The notes under the pieces: model-generated | What the model was told of the DNA's origin: nothing | What the model saw: the letters and a program-made list of their open reading frames with translations, nothing else | The model's database searches: none | Translations under genes and position numbers: made by a program | Shown here: positions 35,902 through 47,900 of the stretch, piece after piece | Numbering within the stretch: the first letter of the stretch is position 1 | Layout of the letters: every line of letters begins with the position of its first letter | Assembly: GCA_963082875.1 (NCBI GenBank) | Contig: OY720100.1 | Coordinates: 16,888,591-16,952,590, forward strand | Direction: 5' to 3' | DNA: 64,000 nucleotides | Source: Corella eumyota | Lineage: Eukaryota; Chordata; Ascidiacea; Phlebobranchia; Corellidae

Positions 35902-38900
35902 CTAAAATAAACAAATTGGAATTTTTTAAAACTGAAAGTAAAAATAACTATAAAAGTAACTTAAATAAAGAAGTTTAAGTTAGCCTACCTTCTTATCCTC
36001 TTTAATTTTTTTGACATTTTTATATTAAAATCTTTATTTAAAATAAATCTTAATCAATAAAAAATCTAATAACTAAAAAAAGTTTTCTAATAATATTTTA
36101 TATTAATTTAGTTAATCTAAAACTCGGTAAAAATCGTAAATTTCCCTAAACGCGTTAAATAAAAACTGTATCGAAGTGATTCAACGACCTTTAAAGGCGC
36201 TAATTGGTAAAGTTGATGTAACCTATTTCTACGACCAATTAGCAAGACATTGAAAAGTTCTTAAGCAACTTTGTGTTAGGTTTTAACAATTGACTTTTGA
36301 CCCTTTTTAGTACATAAAAGGGTTTCTTTATTTGATCTATTTTGTAACTGTTTGTACTTTGACAAGTTTAGAAATCTAATTAATTAGTCTTAATACAAAA
36401 ACAAAGACGTAACAATGAAGAGACGTAACAATTTTTATGACGTAACAATGAAGTTGTTATTTGATACTCTGTTAAATTATTTTTTATATGTTGGTATACA
36501 TTTAAATTTTTATAGAATATTTTTTTAAATGACTGTTAAAATTTGACTGACTTTGTCACAAATTAACTTGTGTTCTATTTTTATTTAAAGTTTTCTAAAT
36601 TTAGATAAACTATTCGTCTAATAAAATTAATTTCTCCATTATGTTTTAAATTGTCTAAAACTACATAAAATTTTTATCTAATTAGATTATGCAAAAATCC
36701 CTTAAAATTAAATTTTAATTACTACAACTAAAATAAAAAACTTGTTCAAAATTTTTAGAACTCAATTAAAGCTGACTCATACTTAAATTCCAATAATTTA
36801 ATTTTAACTTTTAAAATTACGTAACTTTACATCTTAGTGTATCCACATCTAAAACATATCTTCAACTAAACTGAAACAAATTTCATTTTCTTCTAAATTT
36901 CCCTTTTTTAAATCGATTTTTATTTTAATCCTATTCTGTTTCGCTTTACTAACTCTTATTTACTTTTATCACTCCAATGGGACACGTCACAATACGATTA
37001 GTGACGTCATAATTAAATCTCGATCGAAACTAATTTGTACAGGAACTTTTTATGACGTAACAATGAAGTTGTTATTTGATACTCTGTTAAACAAATTACC
37101 TTTGAGTGACGTCATTCTTGTAATCACGTGACATTCGGTTGACTAAAAAAATTATTTTAATGATTTAAAAAATTGCTAATTAAAATACGATTAGAAAATA
37201 ATTAACAAATTACAACCAATTACAAAGTCTTGGTGCGTTTTAAACAAATTCATTTTTTTAAATATTTAATTCTTAAATTAAATTTTTCCAAAAACCTACT
37301 TTTGCATTTTCCATAACAAAACCCCAACAAGGCAGTTAAAGCCAGCACCACGAACACGCCTCCTGCCACACCTCCTGCTAACATAGCTGCCGTGGCGTCA
37401 CCCTCTGACGTCATAACCACATCTGGTGACGTCACATAGTAAGCAAGTAGACCTAAAAATTTAAAAAAACATTAAGTACAAAAAAAGGATAATATAAAAA
37501 GTAGTAAGAATGCAAGAAAATTAAATTTTAAAAAAAAATTAAAATTAAAAAGAAAATTATTTTGGATTAAGTTTAATTAAACATTTTTTTTTAATAATTA
37601 TATAATTTAAAAGTTAATTTTATATTTATATAGTTTTTAAAAAAAAAAATATTTTCAACAACAATTTACCATTCGTTGAAATCTGCAAAATCTCGCTTGG
37701 GGCGCTATACGCTGATGACGTCACGGTCGATATTTGAAACTCGTACGTCACATCCTTAAACAACATATTTGGTGGTATTGTATATGATGTCACGTTGCTT
37801 GGTAACGCCACCAAGATTTGCCACGTGTCGTCATCGGAGGTTTTTGAAGTTTTTAGCGGGACAGCGAGATTTGATTTCCCGTCGATTTTAGTTTCTAATA
37901 CCGATACCTCCCTTCTATATCGAACATTCAGTATTTCCGTAAATAAATCTCTCTTGTTTTGTTTCCGACTGACGTCACTTTCTGATGACGTCATAAGACC
38001 TTGACCTGTCAAGTTTTTAAGAGTCGAAGGAACTGGTACAAAATTTTTCTTCGTTCGAAATTCGATCAAGTAACCCAATAGACTTGTGACGTCAGAGAGA
38101 AAGGGGGATTTCCAAGATAGCTCTATGATGTCATCACGAATCGCATACGTCACAGAACGAGGAGGAGAAATATGATCACGTGACCGTAGCGGAGATCTAG
38201 TCGGAGGAACTAAAAAAAATAAAAAGTTTCTGATTGTTTTATTAGAACTTGAAAAATATTAACTTTTTACTGTTCAACCATAAAAAGAAACCCAGAGCCG
38301 TACATATAAAAAAACATAACAAAAAAACTAAAACTTACTTTCTGTTTTTGCTGAAATAGTTTTACTAAAAGGACCGCTCCCAAGCGCGTTTTCGGGCAGT
38401 AAAGAAAACTGATAAACTGTGTCAGAATCAAGGTTGCTCACTACCGCCTCATTGTGGTGGCCACCGATGTAATTTGTCAACCACGTGTGGTCGCCCTTGT
38501 CTGCTCTCTTGTACCTAAAACACATTTTTTTGTAAAATTTGTTCAAACGACTATAATTTTGCATTTATATCCAAACTCACCAAATCATATAATGTTGAGG
38601 GTAGCCACCGTCGTAACCAGGCAACCACGTCACAGTTGCACTCATTGATGACGTCACAACCGTGAAATTACTGATCGCATGTGGTGTAGTGTCTAAAATA
38701 AAAAAAACATTTTATAATTTTTTTTAAGACTACAAAACAACACCAAAAATTTTAAAACTTACATTTGACGTACACCATGACGTCACTGATGACGTCAGTA
38801 ACAGGGTTCGAAACCACACAGGTCCATCTTCCAAAGTCTTGTTTGTTAATGGAAGTTATTGTTACGTTTCCATCGTTTAATAAATATCGATCGTTGTTGG

Positions 38901-41900
38901 TGGTTATTAAGTCTTCACCATCCTAATAAAAAATATTTTAAAAATAACTAAAATTTTTATTGATAAAGATCATGCATAATCAATAAAAAAAAGGAATTAA
39001 ATAAACATTAAATATAATTAATAAAAAATATCAGGCATTAATTAATAAAATTAATAATTACGACAATTACCTACAATTTATTAATTAACTGTCCTTTTTA
39101 AAAACAGTTCATGCACTTATAGGAAGCTCAGCAATTTGATTTCTTATTTATAATTAAAGACACTTAAAAAATAAATCAAAAATCCAATTAAAGAAATTAA
39201 TTAATAAAAAAAGATTTTTTCAAAAAATTTGAAAATAAAATCAAAGTTTTTACCTTTCTCCAATAAATATTGGGTTTAGGGTCACCCTCTCCCGCACAAT
39301 TCAACCCCAAACTTGTCCCGATTTCACCTTCGACTTCATCCCTGGGTCTCAGGGTAAAAGTCGGAGGTTCTTTGACCACGACCCGCATTATAGGGGACTC
39401 CCCTGCTGTACCCAGTATGTTGTATGGAGTACAAGTGTAATGGCCTGCATCGCTGTAGCGAATCCGTGAAAAGGTAAGAACGCCCAATGACGTCACATGA
39501 ACACGTGCGTTCTGGAATATTTAGATTTCAAAATTAAATTATTTAATTACATTTATCCTCATTTCAAAATAAAGTTAAATAGTATATATTTTCAGGCACT
39601 AATTAAGTAAAATTAAACTAATTAAGTAAATTAAATTTCTTTCAACAAAAACAAAAAATGAAATCTTTTAAACTTACGTTTTCGTTTACAATAATACTTC
39701 CATCTTTTCTCCAAGTGATTGTGTTAATTGATGGCACCCCAACTGCTTTGCATTCAATATTAAAACTTAACTCAAAGCCAGCATATAATAAAGTGGGCAT
39801 TTCGATAACTCTTGCTGGGTCTGTAATAAAAAAATATTCGTTTTTAAATTTAGAAAAAAATACTTTGAAAATAGTTAACCAAAAAATTATCAAATAAACT
39901 GTCAAAAAATATGTCTAACTTTAAATATTTAAATAATTTTGTTTTTAAGTTTACGTTAAATAATTAAAAAAATATTTATCAAAAATTCCTCAAACTTAAC
40001 AAGAAAACAATTTAGAAAAAAACAGTTCGCAAAAATATATACAACTTTAAATATTTCAAAAATAGTATAAACTATATTTTTGTAGTCAATAAAATATAAA
40101 AAGAAAACTTTTTAAGAACCTCCAAAAAATCGATATAAGAAACTAAATTAATTAAAGCACAGAAGCAAGTTTAAGTGGTTATTATAAAACACTTATGGTC
40201 GTACTTGGCCTGAAATCGATTCTTAAACTTCAACTTAGACTGTATGTGGTTTTACGTTGTTGTGTGCTTTTGTGAAGTTAAAGCTATTTAAAAATGTTGT
40301 TTAAATTTTAAATGTATATGTGTTTGCTTGTTTTTTTTACCTTAAATAGACTATATATAACAATATTTAATTTCACATGTATTTAACTGTGTAGAAACTT
40401 TAGATTTTAAAATTTACAAATTATACAAAAAATTGGGATCTTAAAAACTGTGTTTTTGTGTATTATATTAACATTGAATTCAAAATTTAATTTGATTTAC
40501 CAGAAGCTTTATTAAGATTCTATTTTACATGCATATAAACATGAAGGCATTACATAATATACATCAAATGAAAAAAAATGACATAGCTTAATTGAGTAAA
40601 AAAGTCTAAAAAAACATTTTTTTTGCTTGTAATTGTAAATTATAATGCCACAATCAGGCATACCTTAAAACATTATTTTTATAATTTTTTTTGTTTTTTT
40701 ATATTAATACAAAAAAATTTATTTTTATAATTTAAATTTATTTTTTTACTTTTTTATTAAACATTAAGTAAATGTAACTTAACATTATAACCATCCCTAC
40801 GTAGTTAGCTTAAAAAATGTTTTATAAAATGGCGTTTAATTTTCTTATAAATAATTAATTAAAATTTATGTAAAATTCAACTTGTTTTAGTTTTATATCA
40901 TTCTAACCTTACAAGCATACACCATGTTTTATATTAAAATTTAATGAAATATTAATTAAAAATTCGTGTTTTTTTATCAGTAATGTTTTATCTTTAAACG
41001 GTAGTTTGTAATGGCGTTTATATGACGTCATAATTATTAATTATTAACTAATAAAGTTAAAGTGTGTAAAAAATTTGAAATCAAAAAATGAATTTTTTTT
41101 ACTTACATTCAATAATCAGATAGGCTGAAGCAGAAGGCGGTGAACCGTAGCCATTATCAGCTTGACACGTGACCTTGCCTACGTCATCACGAGTGACGTC
41201 ATAAATAACGAATGTCCCGTCACTTAAGGCTCGATGCCGTGCAATGAGAGACTGGGATTGAGATATTGGTGTGTCGTTGTAAAACCAACTGCAAACAAGA
41301 AAATGAAATTACCAAAAAAAAATTTAAAACTCTTTAAAATTTGTTAAAATTTAACAAAAAAATATATATATTTTTTATCCATGATATGGGAAAGTCAACC
41401 CAATAACCTAAACATGGAGTAACATTTGTTACTCTGACCCAGTCTCAAGTTGACTTTTGCAGTTTGGGATATTATTGATTATAATTACCCGATAATTAAT
41501 TGACCAAATAGTTTTTGGCTTAGTCAAGAGCAGTATCTTAGGCACCAATTATCAAGAGGAACATGTAAGCAGTGAAAATAAGACCTAAAACCCCAAGCCT
41601 CACAAATAACCTTTTAAGCAAAATGTAAACCTGTAAATAATGTTGACGGGAAAAGCCGAAGCTTTACATCCAAAAAAAGCATCTTGACCTTCCTTCACCG
41701 TGGTGTTAATTGGCTTCACTGTCAGCTCTGGTGAGGCTGTTAAAATGGAAAATGTAATTTTAGAAAAAAAATTAAATTTATATTTTAAAAAATCTCGTTT
41801 TTAGAATAAAAACCAGTTAAAAAGAATTATGAAATTTGTTGAATTGTGATTGAATTTGCCTTTTTAAAAATTTGTTTATTTTTTAAGTTAATCTTTGTTT

Positions 41901-44900
41901 GCCATAAAGTTTATAATAATTGCACATAAATTAAACAATTTTGCATATAAAAAGTGTCTACCCATAAAAATAAAATTGCATGTAAAAAAGTGCCTACCCT
42001 GTACATAGACAGTGGTTGTATGTTCAACTTGACCTTCAGAGTTTCTAGCTTGACACAAATAATTTCCCCGATTCGATCTTGTTAAAGATTTTACACTTAA
42101 TTCGTTGCCAGAAATCACTTCACCGTTCTATTAATAACAAGTTAAATATGAACATTTTAAGTACACAATGCTGTTATTGTCTAAACGAGGCCAATGGTTC
42201 GAATCCCACTGTTTCTATATGGAATTCACTTCTTAAATTTAGTATTAAAGTTGTCTGCTAATTTTGTAACGTTTTCCTTATTTGCTAACTGCTGTTTTAG
42301 ATTGTAAACTTATAAACTGAGCCAAGAGTTTAGCCTATAGCAGATTTGTTTACAGTAAGATTATCAAAAAACAAGCAGCCCTTAAAACGAAACATAACAA
42401 ATCAGTGATTCGCACCAAAAACAGTAACGCGCCTTATCAGATAAGGTGTCAAGACAGATAATAGTTCTCATAAGGCAAAGAGTAAGGCAAATAGGGGCCA
42501 ACTGTAGTGTTTATACCATTTTTTACAATATTAAGTAAGAAGTGTTAAAATAAAATTTTGGTTAAACAAAATACCTTGTTCTCGTCGTTGATTAGCCAAC
42601 CGTCCTTCCTCCACGTCACTTCCGGTAGGGGTTTTCCCACGACACGACATCTCAACATGAGGGACTCCCCCTCTCTTGCAACCACGGACGGTGGTGGAGT
42701 GGATTTAAAAGCAGGAGGATCTAAAAAAAATAAAATTTATAAATTTTTTTAAACAAAATGCAAATAAAAAAGAAATAAATGTAAATGTACTACAAATAAT
42801 TATAATAATGTATACCATAGTATCATATAAAAATCTACAAAAAACAGCAGTTTTAGTGTGTTACTGAAAAAATAATTACGCAATTCTACTAATTGTTAAT
42901 TACTTAATTAATTGAATTTTTTTTTAAAAAACAAATATCTTAATTTGTACATAAGAACACATTAATTTTATCCATATATACGCCATTGTTTTATCTGTAT
43001 GTTAATTATATATGCCAAAGATTAAATCGTTTAATATTTAAAACGATATTATCACGAAACTATAGCGAATCCATTACAAATTTGACACGACTTTTTAAAT
43101 GTTAAACTCTACAGTAAATGCCCTTCAAAAGTTGACTAACATTAATATTGCATCATCGTTTTAAGCTGTTTGAATAATTTATATATTTACTAGTTTAAGA
43201 AACTTATTAGACCGAGCGTTTAAAAATAGAATGAACGTAAGGATTTGGACTTTTACGTTTGCGCGTAAATGTAAAACGTAAAAACGAATCAATAAAAAGT
43301 TTTTAAAAAACTTTTTAGCATTAAGAACAAATGTGAATGATAATTAATTAAACTAATTTAGCTAAAATGCTGACATTTTCTAATTTAAACCATTTTTATT
43401 AAATAAAATGCAAATCTATAGGAAAATTACTGCAAAAATATGAAATTCTGCTCTAAAAATATTAGTTAATAATAACACGTAAATAATGACTCTTATGACA
43501 TCACATAAAAAGGTTATAGTGACGCAATATCACCCACATAAAATTCAAAAATAAAATTAAACATAGAAACAATAAAATAATTATAAATTTAATTCAATTT
43601 TAAGTTACCTGCAATTGTAGGTGACAAAATATTTACAAATAAAAGTAGTAGATTAAGATCCAATATATATAAAACTTTCTTCATATTTCTAACTTCAATT
43701 TAATTTAACTAATCAATATATTCATAACTACGGTACAGCTAAAAGTTTAACTAAATTTACTATTAGTTCAATGTAATATAGTTTAAGTTGTGAGTTATAA
43801 AAACAAATTTAAAAAAATTAAAGGTTCAATTTGGTAAAATAGTATCTTATAAACTGTAAAATATATTTTATTAGTAATATATTAAACTATCTTTTAAAGT
43901 TTTTTACTTTTTTAAATGGGTAAGTATTTGAAAGCTGCACCTGTCTGCTATATGCTGCTAACTATACTTACTAAACTTACTACTAACTGTTATATTTTCA
44001 CACAGCAGCTATCATAAATATTCATGAGTCCCATAAACGTGCCAAATTTGTTTACTACCAGCAAATATTTCATTATTTTTGCATGTTGTTACGATATTCG
44101 TCTAATTCTTTGGTAAGGTGATTCCCCAGAGATAAGGATTGATTTTCGGACTAATTGAGCGCACTGGGTCTTAATTATGAATATTGTCCAGAATCAACAT
44201 TTGAAATATTATAATTATTGGAAAAATTATAAATTTAAATTTATTGATATCGTTTTATTAAACTAATAACATGTAAAAATTGATAGTAATAATAACTAAA
44301 GAACCTATAGATATAACGTTTATTTGATACTTTAAAACTAATTTATTATGTTTAACTTTTTATAAAAATGTTTTTATTTTCTAAATTTGTTTAACTAAAT
44401 TTTTAACACACATTTTCTAATTTTTTTTGCTTAACTTTTCTCAAAATTAATTTTTTTTTTAATAATAATTCTTAATTTTGTTTTAAATACTAATTTTATA
44501 TATATCCTGAAAGGCTATGCATAAACTTTAACAATATCGCTAAATAAATCAAAAACTAACACAATTTTTATAAAAAAAATTATCATAAATATTTAACGCA
44601 TTTTAGTTAACTAAATCTTTTTAAGATTATATAATTTCTATTTTTAATAATTATTTTTTCTGCTTAGCTGAAATAATGAAAAACCTAAAACTCTTTTAAG
44701 CAGTTTTAATCCTTGCCTAACGTGGAAAATCAATAGAAAAAGTGAATTTAAATTCTATAGTGCAGAAAGAAATATACGACTTACAAATCAACTATTCAGT
44801 TATATTGAAATTTAATAAATTATTTTGCGTTTTTACGTTTTTTTTACAACGAGAAAAAATTAGTGCTAATAAATTTAAATAAAAACTGTCTTCTTTTTGT

Positions 44901-47900
44901 TAAAATTAATTAATTAAATTTTTAAAATCCTGTTTTATTTTCTTTCCATTTGACTTAATTTAACCTTTCAAATTTTAACGAAAATTTATTTTACATTTTT
45001 AATTCAGTTTCATGCAACTGTTGTTAAATTTTCACTAATTTTGTTTGATTATTAACATAAGAAATGATAAATAAAAACTTTTATAATGCTATATAATTTA
45101 AATCTCTCTTTCTAAGTTAAATTTAACGTTATAATTGTTTAAAATTTACATTTAAGATTTTTTTAAAAAAACTGAATTTATTTTTTTCCTTTTGTTCTTT
45201 GCACTAAACTTTAAATAAATACCTCTAACTTTATCAACATAACACTACTTTTACAACTGCATGCTATACTTAACTACTACCCACTTTTTAAAGTTAACCT
45301 TTTTTTTTTACCCTTAACTTTGTTGATTCTAAAACTCAACTAAACCCCGCGCCGACTTCACTCTCTAACCGCCCTTTTCTATTGTGACGTCATACTACTA
45401 CAGCACTTAGAATAATGAAGGTATAGAATAATTAAGTAGCTACTGTATAAGGCTACCTTTTCACTTAATCTCTTACTTAAACGTTTATAGCAGATTGGTG
45501 TAGCGTTAATTGAATACCAGCTTTTAAAAACGTGTTTTGAATTAAAATCAAATATCGGATTTAAACCTTTCTATTTAACTGATTAACTTCGACTGTTACT
45601 ATTTTAAATACCTTATTTAAATCTAGCTCGGAAATATTAAGTAAATAAGAATTTCTAATACACTTAACTTATACAAATATGTTACATTTTGTAACAATTG
45701 TACACTTATATTTATATAGGTTAATATTATAAAAACTAACTTATAAACCATTACACTCTTTAAATAATAACAACTTTATATGAAAAGTTTTAAAAAAATA
45801 ACTTTAATATCTAAATTTTAATTTTTTAAATCTATTTATTTAATTAAGAAACAATTAAAAATTAATATGTTATTATCCTTAGGTTAAAATATCGGCTTAA
45901 AAGATTAATTTAATTAAAACAAAACGATTTTTCAAAGCAAAAATAGAGCTGTACCTAACAAATTTACTTAATATTCTTTTTAAAATTTAAAATAACTTTA
46001 AAAAAACAATTTTTTTTTATTTAACTTGTCTCACATGACAATACACATGAGAGGCCAATTGATGACATCACAATGCATACTCTCGTGACGTCACAATACA
46101 CTTTTACTAGAGTCGAGTAGCGTTAAAAAGTGAACTTAAAATATGTTCACAATGGTTCGTGCAAAAACTTGCTCGGCAATAACGAATCGTTGTGAATTTA
46201 GTTTACTTAAATTTGCCGCATTTTTTAATTAATATTTTTAACAAAAAATATTAATTAACTGTTAATTAAAATTTATTGGACGTACTAATATAATAAAAAA
46301 CTATTCGATTTATGACGTAATCACCTGTAACAATAAGTTTTATTTTCCCTCCATTTTTCGCGATCTCGGTAGAATCATCACTCATGACGTCATTAAGATA
46401 CATTACTCGACACTCGTACCACCCCTCGTCCTTTATTTGAATATTTGAGATCCGCAAGGTAGAGCTGTTGCGCTGTAACATCATTCGACCTAAGATCGAG
46501 AGCAAAAATTTAATTTTTTTTTCATATTCTCTTAAGGAAAAAGGTTTTTGATATTTTTTATAGAGTAAGGGTGTGCGGTTTAGGACATGTTTAAGCTATC
46601 CGTAAAAGGGCGAATAGTGTGACGTTGGTGCGGCTCAAACCTGAATCCTTTCGGCTCAGAGTCCGACGATGTAACCGGTTCACCAAACTACCGTTTAAAA
46701 ATGAACAAGTGTTAAAATTTAACCAATTTTGTCCAATAAATAAGATTTAAAATTCATGCTTGATTGTATAAATATTAAGCGTAAATTATTATTGTATCAA
46801 TACATTAGCATGCAAAAATTAAACATATTTGTGTACAACTTCACCAGCAATACAACAAATAGACAAGTAAATAGAAAAAAAGCAAGTGTTTTTGTCCAAG
46901 AAATAATATTTAAAATCCATTTTACATTAAATAAATGTTGCACGCACAAATACCTTATATTAATTAACAAGTAACCTATTAATTAATTTGAATATATATA
47001 CATGTAATAAAACTTGGTATTGTTATCAATACATTAGCATGCAAAAATCCAAATAATTACAACTTAACCAATACAACAACAGATATAACATAATACAACA
47101 ACAAACTATTCGAAGCATAAATATCTTTACAACATCTGATTTGTACCTTTATTTTTTGCTTGTAAATTAACTCGTTTCATTAACGATTCCATTGCTATAT
47201 ATATCATGCAAATCAATTGAAATTAACAAATCAAAATATTGGCACAAAGTATACAAAATATTAATAATTAAAACTGTATTTATAATAACTTTTTAACTCT
47301 ATAAATATTATTAAAAAGTAAAAAATGTCGTCCTTTTTTCATTGGGGATAAAACTTAAAAAATTGTGGAAAAATTTTGAAAACTCTGACCTTTAAAGTGA
47401 GGGTTCACGTGCGCCGGGTATTTCCCTATCTTGATATAAATCGGGATCAAGTTGCCACGCTTCAGCCATTCTATGACGTAGGGGGAATTCCCAGCAGTCA
47501 CGTGACAAGGAAGTAGTGCGACGTCGTCCACCAGAACTTTGACGACATTTTTAGAAAATACTAAACAAAAAAAAATAATTAATTAAAAATAATTAAAAGA
47601 AAATACGATTTAAAAAATATTTAAATTTAAATATATTTGAAAACCAGATAAAAATCTACAGACTTCTTATTTTAGAAATAATTTTGGGTTTTCATAAATA
47701 AATAATTTGTTTTTCAACTTAGATTTAAAGAGGATAAATAAGATAACCTTTTAAAATTTCATGAACCGTTGTGAGAAAAATGTCCCGCTTTTAAAATTTC
47801 ATGAAAAATTTATTTTCGTAAATTTATCAGATTTTTATTTTTTGTCAATTTTCAACCGTATCGTTATTTCATGACGTCATAGACTTTTACGCATGAGTAA

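Noticed and set aside
42150-42240. tRNA or SINE with GGTTCGAATCCCAC
   Set aside because: Only a B-box-like motif is present; no A box at the right distance and no body or tail.
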